Source: Galeopsis tetrahit (taxonomy: Eukaryota > Streptophyta > Magnoliopsida > Lamiales > Lamiaceae). From it: DNA of 64,000 nt. The DNA lies in assembly GCA_963675135.1 (NCBI GenBank), contig OY776129.1:70525348-70589347 (forward strand), in the 5' to 3' direction. Below, piece by piece: positions 37,401-48,600 of the stretch (the stretch's first letter is position 1; every line of letters starts with the position of its first letter). The position numbers and the translations under genes are program-made. The notes beneath the pieces were generated by a model. It saw only the letters and a program-made list of their open reading frames with translations, was not told the origin of the DNA and did not search any database.

Positions 37401-40400
37401 TGTTTATTTATTTGCACGTGTACAATGACACACAAATTAAGAAAAACAAATGTAGTGAGGTGTGAGATCAAATAAATAAAGAGTATTCTACGTGATTTAG
37501 TGAGTTGTAATTTGTAAATGAGAATTAGTAAGGTGTATAGAGAATTTAGTAAGATATATGTGAGTAAAATGATATTGTCATCAGAGTATTAATTTTGTAT
37601 TTATTTCTATATTAAGAGAGTGCAAATAATTTTAAGGCAAAAACTTGTGTGAGACCGTCTCACGGATCTTTTTCTGTGAGACGGATCCTTTTAATCCATA
37701 TTTCAAAATTTTGGGTAGGATAACCCATATTTTTTTTCCAGATTTTGGTTTGTTAAAAAAGTGATAATGTTTATATAAAAAGTGATAATATTTTTAACAA
37801 AAGTGACTATCACTTTTTACTTAAACACTATCACTTTTTGCTCAAACATTATCACTTTTTATATATAAGGGCCGTCTCACGGATCTCATTCTGTGAGACG
37901 GTCTCACCCAAGACTAGCCCTAATTTTAAAACCAACATGTGATATATATAATATGAGTTTTAATTAATTAATTCCAAATTAATTACATGTAGATACCAGG
38001 TGACATGGTGGTAAACTGTATGGTTGCGGCAATTGCATCGCATTTGAATGATAAAAAGGGTTTGTTTGTTTATCACATTGGTTCATCACAACGAAATCCT
38101 ATTACATTTGCAGAGACGAGGGATCTAATAATTCATTATTTAAGTAAGAATCCACTACTTGATAGGGGAGGAAATCCTATCACAGTTACAAAAATTAAAA
38201 CGTTGAATACCATGCTCCAATTTCAATCCTATATTTCAATCCAATACCTACCATTTCTCAAGGTCAGTTAGTTTTATTGCAGGTGTTTTTTAATACTCTT
38301 TCATTCAATTTCATTATTTAATTACAGTTATCTCATTTTGCAGCATTTTTTTTTTTTAAACATTATAATTCACTACAAGAAATGGGGGGAATAGCGACGA
38401 AAATTTTGCGACAAATCTAAATTTCATCGCTAAAATCAATTTTTAGCAACGAAATATAAATTTTCGTTGCTAAATTGTTAGATTTAATATTTGCAACAAA
38501 ATATATATATTTTATCGCTATATTAGCAACAAATTGTTTCATTTTGTTGTTAATAATCAAAACAACAATGAAAATTATATTTCGTCGCTAATATTTTGCG
38601 ATGAAATAGAAATTTTCGTGGCTAATTTCTTGAAATTATTTTTTACAACAAAATTTATATATTTCATCGCTATATTAACAACAATTTGCTTCATTTTGTT
38701 GTTAATAATCAGAAAAACTATGAAAATTATATTTCGTTACTAATATTTTGCGATGAAATAGAAATTTTCGTGGCTAAATTTTTGAAATTAATTTTTGCAA
38801 CAAAATTTATATATTTCATCGCTATATTAGCAACAAATTGCTTCATTTTGTTGTTAATAATCAGAACAAAAATGAAAATTATATTTCGTTGCTAATATTT
38901 TGCGATGAAATAGAAATTTTTGTGGCTAATTTCTTGAAATTAATTTTTGCAACAAAATTAAAATATTTTATCGCTACACTTTTATCAAATTATTTTATTT
39001 TGTTGTTAATAATAAGAACAACAATGATAATTATATTTCGTGGCTAATATTAAATCAACTATGCTTATTAAATCAAGAAAAATGATTTATATAATTAAAT
39101 GTTTAATAATTGTCCAAATTTTATGTCTTACAAATCAGTATGAATGTTTATAAAAATATTTATAAATATGATGATGCAAATGAAGATGGACATAATTAAA
39201 GATGGGAGAATGAAGATTGGCTCTAATATTTTTTTTTTTAAAATTGTTAAAGTAACATTGATTTTTTACAATTGGAATTGTTTTAAAAATTACGTATACA
39301 CATGTATATATACATATATAGTTGTTACAAGTTAAAAATTAATCAATTAATAAATGTGAAATAAATTATTAAATGAGTAAAAATAACTAAATTAGTAACA
39401 ATTGAATACATATATAATTAATATTAAAAACTGAACCAAAGAGCTGTCTGCCCGAATGGTAGGCGCCCAGCTATGGGCGCCCATCCACCCGGGATCAATT
39501 CCCACTAAGACCAAATAAAATATTTATTTAAATAAAATGGGGGAGGGGGTATGTGGGTGCGGGGCGGGTGTGGGTTGGGTACGGGTTGGGGCGGGGCGGG
39601 GCGGGGCGGGTGTGGGTTGGGTACGGGTTGGGGCGGGGCGGGGCGGGTCGAGTGTTGGTGCGGGTCGGGGCGGGTCGAGTGCAGAAGTGGGTTTAGAGAA
39701 CGATTGAATTGGTTCGGTTGGGGTGGGTCGGGTGTGGGTTGGGGCGGGTTGGGTTGGTCGAGTACGGAAGTGGGTTTAGAGAATGATTCGTAAATCGGAT
39801 ATCATAGCCAAATATTAGCAACAAAAATTCTAATATTTTTGTCTCTAATGTGAGTTAGCGATGAAATAATTTTGTCGCGGGATTTGTTGCTATACACCCG
39901 TCGCTAACGTGTTTGCGACAAATGTTTGATTTTCCTCGCAAACATTTTGTGATGAAACTCATATTTTCGTCGCTAACATTTTGCGATGAAACTTATATTT
40001 TTGTCGCTAATATTTTGCGATGAAACTCAAATTTTCGTCGCTAATATTTTGCGATGAAACTCAAATTTTCATCGCAAACATTTGCGACAAAATTAATTTT
40101 TTTTGTCGCAAACACGTTTGCGACGGGCGTATAGCAACAAATCCTACGACAAAATTATTTCATCGCTAACTCACGTTAGCGACGAAAATATTAGAATTAG
40201 CGACAAATTTTTTCGCAGCTAAATTGCAGTTTTCTTGTAGTGATTGTTACATATTATGTAACTGCTAGGTCCATTTTGCATAAATGGATTGAACTTTTAT
40301 ATTTGAAATAATGAACTAAGTGTTTGAATTAAATATAAGTTATAAATGTATGGAGATGTTACACAATTGGGTATAACTCATAAAAAAATGATACTTTGAA

Positions 40401-41195
40401 ATCTAATAAATTAGATTTTCATTAACTTTTGTGGTTGTCTTTGAAATTGATTATTATTCTCTTGTACATATTCTTAATTGAAATCACTGATATTATTCTT
40501 TTTTTTTTTTTTTTTCACATACAGATACTTAAATTGATAAACATGTTATGCTTGAACCATTTTGAAAGAACATACAACAATGCAAATCACAGATTCAACC
40601 AAGTGTTGGGTCTAGCACAAGTTTACGAGCCATTTGTGTTTTCCCAAGCAATGTATGTATTTCTCATACCTTTCACTTATTTTGATTTAAACACTAAATT
40701 AATTTCTATTTTCTAATTAATAGTATTAATTTCATTTTTATTTTAATATTAATGCATGTATCCACGTGCACAATATTTGCAGTATACTAACATATATGGG
40801 GTGTGTATTTGCCAAAATGGAATAAAACGTTGCGAAATCCACTTCATTCACGACTGCTGACGAGTGTATTTTTATCAATTTTCGTGAACAATGTTTTTAA
40901 CCACGTCTAACCATTTAGTATTGTCCTAAAATATTGGTATATATGTGATTGAAAATAAATGGTTTTTATGCTCCTAAAAAATTGTCTTTATTTTCTCATA
41001 TATTTGATGAGGCTAACAATGAAATTTTTTTTATTTTACAGATTTGATGATGCTAACACTGAAAATTTGAGAGTGAGTATAAAAGAAAACAACACAAATA
41101 TGGACATGTTTAATTTTGATCCGCAAAACATTAAGTGGGATGAGTATTTCTTGAACATTCATTTTCCCGGACTCGTCAAATATGCTTTGAAGTGA
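34498..41195 (+). CDS. FAR: Alcohol-forming fatty acyl-CoA reductase
   Basis: FAR enzymes reduce long-chain acyl-CoA (or acyl-ACP) to primary alcohols with NADPH for wax, suberin or pollen-wall lipids. Ten exons join in frame to 493 residues, the usual plant length: 34498-34576, 34706-34809, 34911-35113, 35292-35392, 35600-35798, 36940-37101, 37283-37364, 37993-38262, 40525-40652 and 41042-41195. The Rossmann motif TGATGFLAK is at residues 18-26, and the Tyr-Val-Phe-Thr-Lys active site at 239-243 follows HGWPN. The C-terminal FAR_C part runs from about residue 400 and ends VKYALK. The first ATG is chosen because it precedes the conserved FEGKTIFITGAT stretch. Intron 2 begins with GC rather than GT. 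Intron 5 (35799-36939) holds two MITE-type elements, intron 7 another two, and intron 8 a CACTA element. No stop or frameshift is seen. A dead paralogue lies 15 kb upstream. The chain length made and the tissue cannot be told from sequence. Confidence 0.93.
35953..36772. mobile_element. Degenerate inverted-repeat element in FAR intron 5
   Basis: The left end has GAGGCTCAGGAAGTGGTGG and then GGGGTACAGGCG. The right end, read on the minus strand, has GAGCTCAGTAGCGGATCC and then TTTGGGGGTACGG. These look like eroded inverted termini of a common plant MITE. A Stowaway is nested inside (36484-36704). No target duplication was confirmed. Confidence 0.4.
36484..36704. mobile_element. Stowaway MITE in FAR intron 5
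   Basis: The left end CTCCCTCCGTCCATAAAA and the inverted right end GGACGGAGGAAG are typical. The right flank is TA; the left flank dinucleotide has changed to CA. It is therefore an older copy. Confidence 0.8.
37637..37920. mobile_element. MITE with ~45-bp inverted ends in FAR intron 7
   Basis: The left end CTTGTGTGAGACCGTCTCAC and the inverted right end CTTGGGTGAGACCGTCTCAC frame about 285 bp. Each end also contains the near-palindrome GTGAGACGGTCTCAC. The centre has direct repeats of AACACTATCACTTTTT-like units. Superfamily is not certain. Just upstream, 37451-37640 is related to the Stowaway-like body at 7562-7835. Confidence 0.75.
38520..39050. repeat. 152-bp tandem repeats inside the CACTA element
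   Basis: Units beginning near 38534, 38686 and 38838 are spaced exactly 152 bp, followed by a partial fourth near 38990. Each encodes the same illusory peptide, which shows how alike the units are. They contain the TTTCGTGGCTAA and TTTTGCGATGAAAT motifs, so the duplication has multiplied the subterminal binding-site block. Confidence 0.9.
39438..39508 (+). other. tRNA-like segment inside the CACTA element
   Basis: GTCTGCCCGAATGGTAGGCG resembles an A-box region, and CCGGGATCAATTCCCAC a B-box/T-arm, with a GGGCGCCC hairpin between. It could be a SINE head or a decayed tRNA. No acceptor-stem pairing or tail was verified. Confidence 0.3.
39538..39790. repeat. GC-rich minisatellite in the CACTA element
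   Basis: The stretch consists of GGGCGGGGCGGGTGTGGGTTGG-like units and two copies of a longer unit ending AAGTGGGTTTAGAGAA. The plus frame 39551-39793 (Gly/Trp-rich) is a by-product. The strand asymmetry (G on plus) would allow G-quadruplex formation. Confidence 0.8.
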
Positions 41196-41227
41196 TTGTC
41201 AATCAATGACATGCATGTTTTTATTTG

Positions 41228-43033
41228 GGGTTGGTCTGCTATGGACTCGAGTGCATGTTGTGCATCCTAGTTGCACTTTTCAGTTGTACTGACTTGCACT
41301 TTTTCATGAATTACACTTTTAATAAAATGGTGTTGCACTTTTCAATTATTAAACTGTATAATAATATTTTTATTTATAGTGATTTACACTTTTTAGTTTA
41401 ATAACTTACACTTTTCATTAAAAATTGTGATACTGACCTGCACTTTTTAATAATATTGTGTTGCACTTTTCAGTAAAAAAATTTGTTGCACTTTTCAGTT
41501 ATATTGATTTACACTTTTCATTAATATTGTGATGCTCTTTTCAGTAATACCGACTTGCACATTTCAAAAATATGGTATTTCACTTTTAGTTATACTAACT
41601 TATACTTTTAGTAAATATGTTGTTGCACTTTTTTGTTATATCGACTTACATTTTTTTAGTAATTTTGTGTTGTACTTTTTATTGAATAAAAATTTAATTT
41701 AAATGGAGAATGTGTATATTTTTAAGTAAAAACAAAAAAAAAAAGCTGTAAAAAATAAAAATAAATTAAATAAAGAGAAATAAAAATAAAATAAAACGGT
41801 TAATTCTAAATAAATACACCACCTTTAATCTCAATATCAATTTAATCACGATTTTTACGATTTTTTTTTAAAACCCCAACCTTTCATGGTGTTGCAATTA
41901 GATACACTTTTTTTTTCTCCGGTCAACAATTGATGATGTGGCTTGCCGGAACTCGCCACGTCATATTACACATATTTTTTTTTCCACATAAAGATTACAC
42001 TTTTTATACACGTCATATTACACATATTTTTTTTATTTTCCACATAAATATTACACTTTATAGAAATGAAAATATAAAATTTTATAAAAATAAAATTTCA
42101 TGCGTCTCCTCTGCTTCTTAAATTAAAACAAAATCAAGTTTTCTTCTACCATTCTCAAACTAAATCAAGTTATTCTCTTTTAACCATAAAAATCATATAA
42201 AAAATAAAATCATAAGCAACCAAAAAAAAAAAAAAAACTCACGCATCTAATCCATGACCAACCATGGGTGATTTGGTGGTTTATTTCTTCAGGAATTCTT
42301 AAATTATTTAATAATTTTGTTGTTTTGTTCAACTAGTTCGAGAACTATAATTTTTTTCGATGAACCTCAATTAATTATTGTATTTGAGTGTATGCGGAAG
42401 ATAACCTTGTTGGTGGTTTTTTTTTTTTTTTTTTTTTTTTGCAATTTTTAGTGTTAGGCTTATGATTTTGATTTTTAGGATTTGGAGAGAAGAACTTTAT
42501 TGATTAGTTTGAGAAGTCATAAAGATGCGCATAACAAGAACTCTTGAGAAGCGAAGAAGACGCCGAGACTTTTATTTTTATTTTTATTTGTACAAAGTGT
42601 AATTTTTATGGTTAGAAGAGAATAACTTGATTTAGTTTGAGAATGGTAGAAGAAAACTTGATTTAGTTTGAGAAGGAGGAGACGCATTGAATTTTATTTT
42701 TATAAAATTTTATATATTTTGTTTTATAAAGAGTAATCTTTATGTGGAAAATAAAAAAAATATGTGTAATATGACGTGGCGAGCTCCGGTAAGCCACATC
42801 ATCCATGGTTAATAGGAGAAAAAAAATGTGTATCTAATTGCAACACGATGAAAGGTCGTGATTAAATTGATATTGAGACCAAAGGTTGTGTATTTATTTA
42901 GAATTAACCCAAAATAAAATGAAAAAATAAAAAGAGCTATTTTATTTTTATAGGTCATGTAATTATTTTTATAATAATAATAAAAAAAATATATTGGACT
43001 AGGGTGTAAATTCAAGTGTATACTAGACTAAAC
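41228..43033. mobile_element. Mutator-like element in the FAR 3' flank
   Basis: The 10-mer TTTTTATTTG occurs on both sides (41218-41227 and 43034-43043). The pseudogene's 3' flank, near 19770, has it once with the adjoining sequence continuous, a true empty site. The ends are degenerate inverted repeats (GGTCTGCTATGGACTCGAG at the left against AGTCTAGTATACACTTGAA inverted at the right). The left part (41265-41690) is an irregular array of TTGCACTTTTCAG units. A second long-TIR element (41798-42909) is nested within. The insertion starts only 32 bp after the FAR stop codon and displaces the old 3' UTR by 1.8 kb. Confidence 0.82.
41798..42909. mobile_element. Long-TIR element, copy B
   Basis: The ends GGTTAATTC and GAATTAACC match exactly in inverted orientation, and inverted similarity extends to the TTTAATCACGA motif. 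It is the sister of the 5422-6529 element, with the same inner GATGTGGCTTGCCGG motif. No transposase frame is present. Confidence 0.75.
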
Positions 43034-43043
43034 TTTTTATTTG

Positions 43044-43761
43044 TTTTGTATGCCGCCAAGAATCTTGTACTGGGTATTAATTTGTGTATCAATAATGGAA
43101 TAATTACAATTAAAATTATTTAAACTTATGAAGTTTTCAATTTACAGTAAAATAAAAGCTATTGTTACTTTAACAATTATTTTAATTTATTTCATGTGTA
43201 GTTGATTAGTGTCTTTTTAGTTAAAATTTCTCTCAATTCGGCCCAAACTCAACAAATTATCCCAGTGTGGATGTCAAAAGGCTTGCAAAAATGGTTGTAG
43301 TTTCCCCTGACGCTGTAAGGGGTTAATTGTATGGTTTGGAAATTGTTGGGTCTCTTCGTCGTCTCCAAAGAGATTCGACAGGCACCGACTCAAGATGAGT
43401 AGAGAGGAAGATCAAAGTTATGTGTCGGGTAGTACTCACCTCAAAACTCTCATACTAACTCTTGGTTATACTTCACATAGAGAAAGAAGAAAGAACTAAC
43501 TCCAAAAATATTAAGTGAAAGGCTGTCATAGACATAAGTAATTAGGGCAACATGTTACTTATGGACCACTTTGTGTTAAGGCCTTGGGCCTAAGCCCAAC
43601 AGAAATGTTATACGGATTATCAAGCTTGTAATTTTATCTATTTTTCATTATGTTCTTCATGGTATAGTATTAAAGGACTTCAATATTTTGAAAACTAAGA
43701 TACCTGAAATTGATTAAACCTAAAAACATATAAAGATTTGAATTTATTTAATAAACTACTA
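43044..43761. other. Old FAR 3' UTR remnant and spacer
   Basis: The part 43044-43200 matches sequence downstream of the pseudogene (19785-20095), including TGTATGCC.CCAAGAATC and TAAAATAAAAGCTA, so it is the displaced 3' flank of the intact gene. The rest, 43200-43761, shows no gene; 43330-43620 looks like a mid-repetitive fragment of unknown type. Confidence 0.65.
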
Positions 43762-43801
43762 CTCCCAACGTTCTAACCGTATAAGTTTTCCATTTATTTT
43801 C

Positions 43802-45328
43802 GGGAAAATATCATTTTTGGTCACTGAACTTTACCACTTTTCACATTTGGTCACCCACATTTTATCACTATCAAAATTGGTCACTCACTTATTCTTTTAT
43901 ATCAATTTTGATGCTACTGTTAGAGAATCCGTCATTTACTAACGGAGAAAAGGTTTTGAGCATCAACTTTTATTTTCCCTCTTTTAATTCCTTAATCCTA
44001 AACTCCCAAACACAACAGAGTGATTTTGAGTTTGTACGAAGAATTGAAGATGTCTAAAAGGAACCAAAATGCTTTTGCACCCCCAATACGGTAAGTTTCT
44101 ATAACTTTTACGTTTAAATATATGGGTTAATTTGTTTTGTTTTGTTTACATTTTTATCAAAAACAAATTTGTTTGTTTTCAACATTTAGATAGTGAGAGG
44201 GAAATGACTGTGGTTGATGGTGGTGATTTTGGTCCTGAAGTTGATATGTCTTTTTTAGATAATGTGATTTTAAATGAGTCTGGGCCTCCAATTCTGAAAA
44301 TTTCGAAGATAGTAACGTTCTTGTTGATAGTGAATATGATATGAATGAGGATGATATGTTATATGAAAAGTATATTGATCATGATGCTGAGTTTAATCGT
44401 GTTGGAATTATTGGTGATAAGATGGAAAATAAGTATGTGAGTGAGAAGGTTTATGCTAGGGTAGAGGATGAAAATGAGACATTTGATAATAGTAGTGATA
44501 GTTTGAGAGTATTCAAGGTTTGATGAAGAAAATTTGTCTAAATTCCCAAAATTTAATGAAGTAACTGATCATCTAGAAAGCTTGAGTTGAAAGTTGGACT
44601 TATCTTTTTCATAAAAAAAAAAAGAAGTTAAGGAAGCCTTTGGAGAATCTCAGTCAATCAGTGTGAAAAATACTCCAGCAATCAATACTCAAGTAAAGAA
44701 ACAAAATGACCAAAAGAAACAAAATGACCAAACAAAGGAAAATAACAAAGGAAAAACAAGTGAGAGTGATGACAAGCCAAATTAGTCAAATTGTGGTGGC
44801 CATGTATTATAAACTCTGTTTTTATAATTATGGTGTGTAGTTCGATGGTTTATAATTATTGTATTCACTGTGGTTGAAAATTATCCAGACTTCCTTTTGT
44901 ACTCTGTTTTTCAGATTTTTTTGAATAATATTTCAATTACGAATTTTCATATTGAATTTGTATAATGATTGAGAATATAAACTTATTTTAAATTAGTTAA
45001 TTATTAGAATTCATTTCCCCATTTATAATTATTTGGGTTTGATAATCTATTCCTAACCACACACCCAGTAATATTAATTGAAGATAAATTCAGTAAAAAA
45101 ATTAAAAAAAAAAAAAAGGTTTGGGGGGTTAGGGTTAAGAAATTAAAAGAGGGAAAATAAAAGTTGGCGCTCAAAACCTTTTCTCCGTTAGTAAATGACG
45201 GATTCTCTAACAGCAGCATCAAAATTGATAGAAAAGAATAACTGAGTGACCAATTTTGATAATAATGAAATGTGGGTGACCAAATGTGAAAAGTGATAAA
45301 GTTCAGTGATCAAAAGTGATATTTTCCC
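43802..45328 (+). mobile_element. Mutator-like element with 9-bp target duplication
   Basis: TTTATTTTC flanks both sides (43793-43801 and 45329-45337). The terminal inverted repeats extend about 200 bp, starting GGGAAAATATCATTTTTGG at the left and GGGAAAATATCACTTTTGA inverted at the right. Inside are relics of a spliced gene (see 44050-44784). Length and duplication fit an internally deleted MuDR-type element. Confidence 0.93.
44050..44784 (+). pseudogene. Deleted MuDR-type transposase gene relic
   Basis: ATG at 44050 opens a short exon to 44090 with a GTAAGT donor. A second exon from about 44194 (after GATAG) encodes an acidic stretch with VDGGDFGPEVDMSFLDN, then, after a -1 shift near 44297, DSNVLVDSEYDMNEDD. 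A frame near 44632-44784 encodes a Lys/Gln/Asn-rich tail ending in a stop. Acidic Asp/Glu-Tyr runs are known in the N-terminal part of plant MuDR-like proteins, but the catalytic core and SWIM zinc finger are absent. The assignment is inferred from context and composition; a captured host fragment is the alternative. Confidence 0.5.
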
Positions 45329-45640
45329 TTTATTTTCTCTTTCTATTATATTATTTATAGTATTATTTTATTATAATTCTATCTCATACTTATTCATTAT
45401 TTTCTCTTTCACCATTGTACTATATATATATATATATATAAAAAAAATTATACTGTAAAAAGGAGGGAGTAAATGGGAATTTTCGTAATTACAGAAGGGC
45501 TCCGCAAACTACAAGAGGGCCTTTTTAGCAATTAACCCAAAAAACTAAGGTGTGAATTAGCTAGCACGCCTCTTGCAATTTATAATATTATTAAAGAAAA
45601 AACCTAGTCTTTGAGACAGTGAAGTGGAAAACAAGAATTA

Positions 45641-48600
45641 ATGGAAAGATTAAAAGAAGAAGAAGAAGAAGAAGAAGAGGATGATTTTGTTTGTTTAGAC
45701 GAATCCTTCTTCATCAATGACAAGTATGCTCTGCTCTGCTTTTCATTTTCTAGGTTGTTCCTATTTCTCAACAAACTTCTTAATTTTTTTGTTTGTAGCT
45801 ATCAACTGACGAGCTTTACGTTTGGGTCGCAAGTTCTTCAACTCTATTGCCTTCAATCCGCTTCAAGTGAGATCTCCATTCTTCATTTTTCTCAACAAAA
45901 AAACCCCATAGTTTTTTGCATCTTACATTTGCAACTGTTTGATATTTTCTCTTTTATTGCATCTTACCTACATTACTCAAGATTTATGTTAATGACATGG
46001 TTTAGATGTTTCTCTGCTAGATTCTGTGTTAATGTTGTTGAATGACGAATTGAATGTAAATCAATTGGGTACATGATCCTGATGTGCATAAACTCTAATA
46101 CAGTGGAGAGAGATTAGTTGTCTTTCGAGCTATGAATGGTGGTTGTGATCTTTGATGTTCCCAATAGGGACATTCATGGTGGTTCTAATTGAGACCATTA
46201 TGTAGTTCCATACCTATCCCAATAGGGACCTTTTGCCTAAAAAGCAGAAGTTATGGGATAAATTTTACGCCTCACGGGCCAAGAAATGTGCCCCAAAACA
46301 ACATCCTACTTCAAATTCCGGGGACTTAGGGACCAAAATCAGGCCAATTAAGGATTTACGAGATTAAATTTAAAAACTTTTGGGACCTTTTGTGGAAAAG
46401 GCAAAAGTTATGGGACCAAAATGGATTTTAACTCATTCTTGCTCAAATGGAACTGATAATTTTAGAATTTGAAGTACCATGTTGAAACATGTAAATATAT
46501 TTATGAAGTTGTGAGCGTCCAAATTGTTGCCCTGTTGTCTTAATTTTAGAAGTTAAAACTGGGTGCAGCATACTTTATGCCTCTTTATTTCATCCAATTT
46601 AACACATTTGATTGATTTCAGTTTACTTTTACATTCATGAAGTAAACTCTATATTGGAAAAGCTAACAAGATATGGAATTGCATAAATATCTCAAAATAA
46701 TGCATGTTGCAACCACGCTCTAACTATCCTATGTGGCAGCTGATTTTGATCTGACGGGGCAGTTGGTATGGCCTGGAGCAGAGCTTCTGAATGATTATCT
46801 CTCTAAAAATGCTGACATGCTACAAGGATGTTCTGTTATTGAGCTTGGCAGCGGTGTTGGTTAGTGTCGAACATGAAAATCTTTAAACTCAATGTTTTTG
46901 CTACTGGTCACAATTATGTCACATAATTTGCATGATTAGGAAATGAAGAAAAGAAACAATGGTTTCATTCATTATTTCATTATCTAAATGACTTGAGAGG
47001 GTGTTGTGATAATCTTTGCTTTTCAATAAGAAAAAATCTTCTATGTACCAGTTGCAGTGGGGTAAAAAGCATAAAATCCCCCTGTGTTTGATGAAATGTG
47101 CACAAGACCACGTGTTTCATTAATTGCATAAAACCCCCTTGTGTTTAATAAAAGTTTGCACGAAATCCCCACTTTCCACTTCCATTCAAAGAATACTAAT
47201 GGCCTTAAATCGAAGCATAAACATACATGATTGTCCTCCGTACAAACAAAAAACACACACACTTCACTTAGACGAAAACACATATGCTCTAAACTTGAAC
47301 ATATCAGAGGTGCCAAGAAGTGGAGGGTGGGGATTTCGTGGATTTATTTATCATACATAGGGGATTTTATCAGTTTTTTTTTTTTTTTCTCAAAGTGCGA
47401 CTCATTCACAAAAAAAAATTGAAATATGTAATGGGAAATATTAGTTCATATGAAGAAAAATATTGTTCATACAAAAGAAGAGTATTACTTGGTAGACTAA
47501 ACAATATTTGTACTTTTCATCATATAAAAACAACTTGGTTGAAATTCTGGAGTCAAGATTGAACTGATTGCATAGTTTCTGCGCCGAAGTGTTAATCTGT
47601 CAATGGATATTGTATATGAATTATTCAGAATAATGAGCTGATAAAATCTGGAAGATAAACTGAACCAATATTATTTATTAATCCCTCTAAAATGAACCGT
47701 TTTCTAAACTCAAATATGCAGGCATTACTGGAATTCTATGTAGCAGATTCTGTAGTGAAGTAGTTATGACTGACCATAATACGGAGGTTCTCAAGGCAAG
47801 GTTATACGATACACTTAGTGCTCGATTATGTCTTGAGTTGGATCTGTTTTTTGTTGACATTCTTAAATTTATTGACATATTCAGATCCTAGCCAGGAATA
47901 TAGAGCTACATGATTCTTTGAAGACTTCTACATGTGGTAAGTGAACAAATTCAAGATTAGATCTTAATTGTGAAAGTAGTTATCTTCTTATTTTCTCAGT
48001 TGATTGCAGGATTGAAATCTGAGAAGCTAGAATGGGGGAATCCCGAGCAGCTCGACTGTATATTGCAGAAGCATCCAGATGGGTTTGATCTTGTTCTTGG
48101 AGCTGATATCTATATCCTTATTTCTTCTATTAATCTAATGCTTCTTATATATAATAGGAATGGCTTTTATTACATGATTTGAACCAAAAAAAAAAAAAAA
48201 AGATATTCAGGGAACAATGGATGTTAAAAAGTAGAGTAACACTTTGTTGCACCAATTGCATGAGGCAATTGATGCAATTTTTACCTACTTTTGACTAAAA
48301 AAATTCAACCAAACTGTTTTTTTATATTTTTTTGGGAATAAAAAACGGTTGAAATAGTTCATGTAATAAAAATACTTGTTCTTGTGGTGAAAAGTATTAG
48401 TTGTATATTGAAAAATTACTAAAAACATTTTCCTTCATATGAAATAATACTTCAGTACTTCACATTTGCACTGATGCACTGTACAACTGATGTGTAAAAA
48501 ATTTTGCCTAAAAAGTGATATTTTATCTATCTAGCTTTCGACTTGTTGTTTGTCACGCCTTAATACACCCCAAGCTTTCAGCAATCCAGTGTTCCTTTGC

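Larger units (their letters stand above)
38371..40242. mobile_element. Non-autonomous CACTA (En/Spm) element in FAR intron 8
   Basis: The termini CACTACAAGAAATGGGGGG and the inverted TTTCTTGTAGTG are diagnostic of CACTA elements. The element lies between 3-bp target duplications ATT (38368-38370 and 40243-40245). Both subterminal zones are crowded with short motifs of the type TTTCGTCGCTAA and TTTGCGATGAAA in both orientations, the expected transposase-binding arrays. It is 1872 bp long with no transposase frame. Small frames around 38534-39047 are products of the internal 152-bp repeats. The host intron keeps its donor (38263) and acceptor (40524), so splicing may tolerate the insert. Confidence 0.95.
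43762..45469. mobile_element. Stowaway MITE split by a Mutator-like element
   Basis: The left part, CTCCCAACGTTCTAACCG at 43762, and the right part ending AAAAGGAGGGAG at 45469 are the two halves of one Stowaway, flanked by TA (43760-43761 and 45470-45471). They are separated by the element at 43802-45328. Removing the insert gives an ordinary MITE of about 170 bp. Confidence 0.72.

Noticed and set aside
38520..39050. CRISPR-like regular spacing of repeats
   Set aside because: Units are contiguous 152-bp tandem copies in a plant transposon, not short repeats with unique spacers.
39551..39793. 80-codon Gly/Trp-rich plus frame
   Set aside because: It is a by-product of the G-rich minisatellite in the CACTA element.
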